From Paraburkholderia flava (GTDB lineage: Bacteria > Pseudomonadota > Gammaproteobacteria > Burkholderiales > Burkholderiaceae), in assembly GCF_004359985.1 (NCBI RefSeq), contig NZ_SMRO01000001.1:744001-808000 (forward strand): DNA of 64,000 bases. Direction: 5' to 3'. Positions within the stretch are counted from its first letter, which is position 1, and each line of letters starts with the position of its first letter. Below, piece by piece: positions 61,593 through 64,000 of the stretch. The notes beneath the pieces were generated by a model. That model saw only the letters and a program-made list of their open reading frames with translations, ran no database searches and was not told where the DNA came from. A program made the position numbers and the translations under genes.

Positions 61593-61886
61593 ATGAAAGT
61601 CATCGCAATCGGTTCGATCACCCAAGCACCGTCGCCCGAGCAACAGGCGCAGGTGATGCCGAAGGAAGTGCCCGCCACGCTGCAACTGTATCTCGACGCA
61701 AAAATCGAGCAGTTCTGGTTTCGTCAGGACAAGCCGGGCGTGATCTTCTACATGCAGGTCGAGTCGATCGACGACGCGAAGGCGGCCGTAGGCAAGCTGC
61801 CGCTGACCGCAGGCGGTTTCATGACCTTCGACATCATTCCGGTCGGGCCGCTGGCACCGCTGGGTAGTTTGATCCAGGGCAAGTAA
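61593..61886 (+). CDS. Small cytoplasmic protein, paralogue of the next gene
   Basis: A 97-residue soluble protein starting MKVIAIGSITQAPSPEQQAQ. It resembles YCII/muconolactone-isomerase-like small dimeric alpha/beta barrel proteins, with YLDAKIEQFWFRQDKPGVIF and a C-terminus GFMTFDIIPVGPLAPLGSL. The following gene encodes a related protein with a signal peptide (same YL-x2-KI-x-Q-(F/W)-(F/W) and PLAPL landmarks). Its function is unknown. The start has GAGGAAACG upstream. The GlxA-type regulator is divergent and probably controls it. Confidence 0.82.
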   Translation: MKVIAIGSITQAPSPEQQAQVMPKEVPATLQLYLDAKIEQFWFRQDKPGVIFYMQVESIDDAKAAVGKLPLTAGGFMTFDIIPVGPLAPLGSLIQGK

Positions 61887-61969
61887 GCCCAGGAGGTGCC
61901 GCCGATATCCGATACAACGCGTCTTGCGTACGCATCGGCGGCGCTGTCCGCAACGACGAAGGATAACGA

Positions 61970-62371
61970 ATGAAAGCCGCACTCTCGTTGGCATTCGCGC
62001 TGATCATGTGTGCCGCGGGCATGAGTGCCGCGCGCGCACAGTCCGCCGTTCCACCGACACCCACCACACGCATCCTCGCGATCGGCACTGCGAATCCCGG
62101 TGTCGATCCCGCCGCGATACGCGCGATCCTGCCCGCCGAAATGCACGATACCGCCGACCTGTACCTCGAAGGCAAGATCGATCAATGGTTCTCGCTTCAG
62201 GGGCGCATGGGCGTCGCGTTCATCCTGAACATGACGGATCCGGTTGCCGCTCGCGCGATGCTCGAGAAACTGCCATTGGGCCGTGCGCATCTGATGAGCT
62301 TCGAGTTGCTGCCGCTCGCACCGCTCAGCCCGCTTCGTCAGCTACAGGGTATGAAGGCGGGTTCGCAGTAA
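61970..62371 (+). CDS. Exported paralogue of the preceding small protein
   Basis: A 133-residue protein with a signal peptide (LSLAFALIMCAAGMSAARA, cleavage before QSA at about residue 24). The mature part parallels the protein at 61593: TTRILAIGTANPGVDPAAIR, then DLYLEGKIDQWFSLQGRMGV, and LMSFELLPLAPLSPLRQLQG. So one family is present as a cytoplasmic and an exported form. It lies 83 bases after the first copy and probably shares its transcript. Function unknown. Confidence 0.82.
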   Translation: MKAALSLAFALIMCAAGMSAARAQSAVPPTPTTRILAIGTANPGVDPAAIRAILPAEMHDTADLYLEGKIDQWFSLQGRMGVAFILNMTDPVAARAMLEKLPLGRAHLMSFELLPLAPLSPLRQLQGMKAGSQ

Positions 62372-62408
62372 GGCATCGAATAGCAGTGGCACGTCGCTAA
62401 GGCTGCGG

Positions 62409-63437
62409 CTACGCTTTCGGCCGACGCCGGTAGCGTCCCGGCGTCTCACCGGTGCTCTGCTGGAACGCCTTGCCGAACGCCGCCTCCGACAGATACCCGA
62501 CAGCCATTCCGATGTCCGCCGCGCTGCGCTGCGTGCGCAGCAGCAGATCGCTCGCGATCGCCATCCGCAGTTGCGTGAGGAAGTCCATCGGCGTCATGCC
62601 CGCGCGTTCGCTGAAATGACGCGCGTACGTGGCTCGCGACATCGCCGCGACGTCGCCGAGTTCCGCGAGCGTCCATGCTCGCTCGGGCGCATTCAACATC
62701 GCTTCGACCGACCCGCGCAAACGCGGATCGGACAGCAGCGTCAGCACGCCCGACTGCATCGGCGAGCCGCCGTTACTGCCGTTAGCGCCGTTAGCGCCAT
62801 GCGCGCGCAACGCCAACGCGAGCAGCGCGTGACTCAACGCAGTGACGATCGCGAGCGCGCCCGGCGCACGCTGTTCCGCTTCGCCGCGCATCAGCGTCGT
62901 GAGCATACGCAGTGCGTGGCCGGCAGATGCGGCGCCAGAAAGATCGGCCGTGGGCTCGCCGCCCACGAACACGCCGGGCAACGCATCGGCCAGCGACACG
63001 TGCAACGGATCGGGCAGCGAATCGAGCAGTAGCGCAGCGGGTCCGCTCGTATAGATGAAGCGGCCGCACAGCAGATCGAGATCGACGTGTTCGGCCGGCT
63101 CGCCGTTGCGCCGCACCGGCAGCATGCCGTCATGTGTCAGCGTGAGTGGCTGCGTCGTATGCTCCGACGATTCGCGTTCGTTCGATCCCGCACGGCGTTC
63201 GCGCACCCGATGCGCGGCACCGCGTGGAAACAGCACGAAATCGCCGGCACGCAGCGACAGCGGCGTGCGTGCCGCGGGCGTCTCGATGCTGCACGCGCCG
63301 TCCAGCACGAGATGAAACGGTGCAATACCGGGTTCTTCGGGCGTGTGGTCGACGGTAAACGGTCCAGCGAACAGACAGCGCAGATCTAGGCTCGCCTGGG
63401 GGCGCGCAAGGTCGATCAGGCGGCTGAGTGTATCCAT
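62409..63437 (-). CDS. AraC family regulator with cupin_6 sensor domain
   Basis: A 342-residue regulator. The N-terminal cupin_6 domain (about 1-190) shows APFHLVLDGACSIETPAART and RAGDFVLFPRGAAHRV; the AraC HTH (about 235-340) shows WTLAELGDVAAMSRATYARH and AADIGMAVGYLSEAAFGKAF. The linker contains a GANGANGSNGG stretch encoded by a 9-base tandem repeat (62769-62795). Such cupin_6-AraC proteins often regulate a divergent oxidoreductase or CMD gene, and here the AhpD-like gene lies divergently 115 bases away. Confidence 0.92.
   Translation of the reverse strand: MDTLSRLIDLARPQASLDLRCLFAGPFTVDHTPEEPGIAPFHLVLDGACSIETPAARTPLSLRAGDFVLFPRGAAHRVRERRAGSNERESSEHTTQPLTLTHDGMLPVRRNGEPAEHVDLDLLCGRFIYTSGPAALLLDSLPDPLHVSLADALPGVFVGGEPTADLSGAASAGHALRMLTTLMRGEAEQRAPGALAIVTALSHALLALALRAHGANGANGSNGGSPMQSGVLTLLSDPRLRGSVEAMLNAPERAWTLAELGDVAAMSRATYARHFSERAGMTPMDFLTQLRMAIASDLLLRTQRSAADIGMAVGYLSEAAFGKAFQQSTGETPGRYRRRPKA
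62769..62795. repeat. Three-copy 9-bp tandem repeat in AraC gene
   Basis: GCCGTTA(CT/GC) is repeated three times in frame in the regulator gene, giving GAN/GAN/GSN in the inter-domain linker. Copy number could vary between strains without changing frame. Confidence 0.6.
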
Positions 63438-63552
63438 GAGACGAATCCGCTAAAAGAAGAGTCGAGCGAGTATTCAGGAGATCGCCGCACGGCGCAATAC
63501 TGGCTTCACCGCGCAGGGCATCCGGCCCGCGCCATTCGACAAGGAGCAAGCC

Positions 63553-63900
63553 ATGCTGGACTGGATCGATTATCGCAAGGAGCTGGTGGGTCGCATCGGT
63601 GAAATGGGCAAGCTGTCGCCGGACACGGTGAGGGCCTATCAGATGATGTCGGGAGCCGGACAGAAGACCGGCCAGTTCGATGCGAAGACGCGCGAACTGA
63701 TCGCGCTGGCGGTTGCGGTGACGCTGCGCTGCGACGGCTGTATCACCGTTCACACCGGCGAAGCGCTGAAGCACGGCGCGACCCGTGAAGAGATCGCCGA
63801 AGTACTCGGCGTTGCGATCTCGATCAATGCGGGTGCCGCGCTCGTGTACTCCGCCCGCACGCTGGACGCTGTCGCAGCACACAGCGCGCAGCAAGCGTAG
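63553..63900 (+). CDS. Carboxymuconolactone decarboxylase/AhpD-like protein
   Basis: A 115-residue single-domain CMD protein. The active site RCDGCITVHTGEALKHGATR (about 57-76) has the CxxC and downstream His of AhpD-type alkylhydroperoxidases, unlike the larger CMD protein at 9.3 kb. It should act in peroxide or thiol chemistry in the cytoplasm. The start follows AAGGAG. It is divergent from the cupin-AraC regulator, and the last 100 bases of the window after it show no feature. Confidence 0.93.
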   Translation: MLDWIDYRKELVGRIGEMGKLSPDTVRAYQMMSGAGQKTGQFDAKTRELIALAVAVTLRCDGCITVHTGEALKHGATREEIAEVLGVAISINAGAALVYSARTLDAVAAHSAQQA

Positions 63901-64000
63901 TCCGTCGTACAGGCAACCACCCACGCATCCTGCGCGCCGCGCGTTCGTTCAGCGCGCAGGCAATGCGTGACGCGACTGCGCCAGCATGTCGCGACGCGCG

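Noticed and set aside
1..64000. Transposons, prophage, integrase attachment sites, CRISPR, tRNA or rRNA
   Set aside because: No transposase, integrase, regularly spaced repeats, tRNA-like cloverleaf or rRNA signature was recognised on reading.

Overview
This 64 kb window is high-GC, densely packed chromosomal DNA. The gene families (acyl-homoserine-lactone-acylase-like enzyme, NodT/EmrAB pumps, PA2169, DUF1488, DUF3175 and DUF4142 stress proteins, an extra sigma-54 gene) point to a Burkholderiaceae bacterium of the Paraburkholderia/Burkholderia/Caballeronia type, probably from soil or rhizosphere. No rRNA, tRNA, insertion sequence, prophage or CRISPR array was seen. The taxonomic call is inference from gene content, not from a marker gene.

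Layout. 0-6 kb: a truncated Ntn-hydrolase acylase, a MOSC protein, then a Fur-box-controlled divergon with an Sfp-type phosphopantetheinyl transferase on one side and a nitroreductase, an unknown gene and a degenerate transferase paralogue on the other. 6-11 kb: three short-chain/NAD-binding oxidoreductases with a TetR regulator and two matching operator palindromes, then a double carboxymuconolactone-decarboxylase protein divergent from a LysR regulator. 11-16 kb: a 1637-residue hybrid histidine kinase with two kinase cores and three receivers. 16-27 kb: two small proteins, an EmrA/EmrB/NodT tripartite pump, a second DHA2-type pump, a large MscS channel, an SRPBCC protein and a small secreted protein.

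27-36 kb is a nine-gene minus-strand cluster, several genes overlapping by 4 bases: amidase, NodB-fold imidase-like hydrolase, MFS importer, two SDRs, a tiny CGMCG protein, a COG0523 (CobW-type) metal GTPase, a solute-binding-like protein without signal peptide, and a GntR regulator with two winged-helix domains. The best reading is a cyclic-imide or related amide catabolic operon with its own metal-delivery module. 36-41 kb holds an XPD/DinG-like helicase fused to a nuclease-like domain and a FAN1-type VRR-NUC nuclease, behind a near-perfect LexA box, so it looks like an SOS repair operon. 41-45 kb: acetyltransferase, PEP-mutase-family enzyme, DyP peroxidase and an MFS transporter.

45-60 kb begins with an rpoN paralogue outside the canonical rpoN locus, followed by many small stress-type proteins (BON, PA2169, glycine-zipper, DUF1488, PfpI, PRC-barrel, DUF3175, DUF4142, lipoprotein, topoisomerase IB). 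Upstream of most of these, and also of the two small genes near 16.5 kb and the MscS gene at 23.7 kb, I read GG-N10-GC (-24/-12) sigma-54-type promoters. This apparent RpoN2-linked stress regulon is the most interesting signal in the window. 60-64 kb: a DJ-1/AraC regulator, a cytoplasmic/secreted paralogue pair, and a cupin-AraC regulator divergent from an AhpD-like protein.
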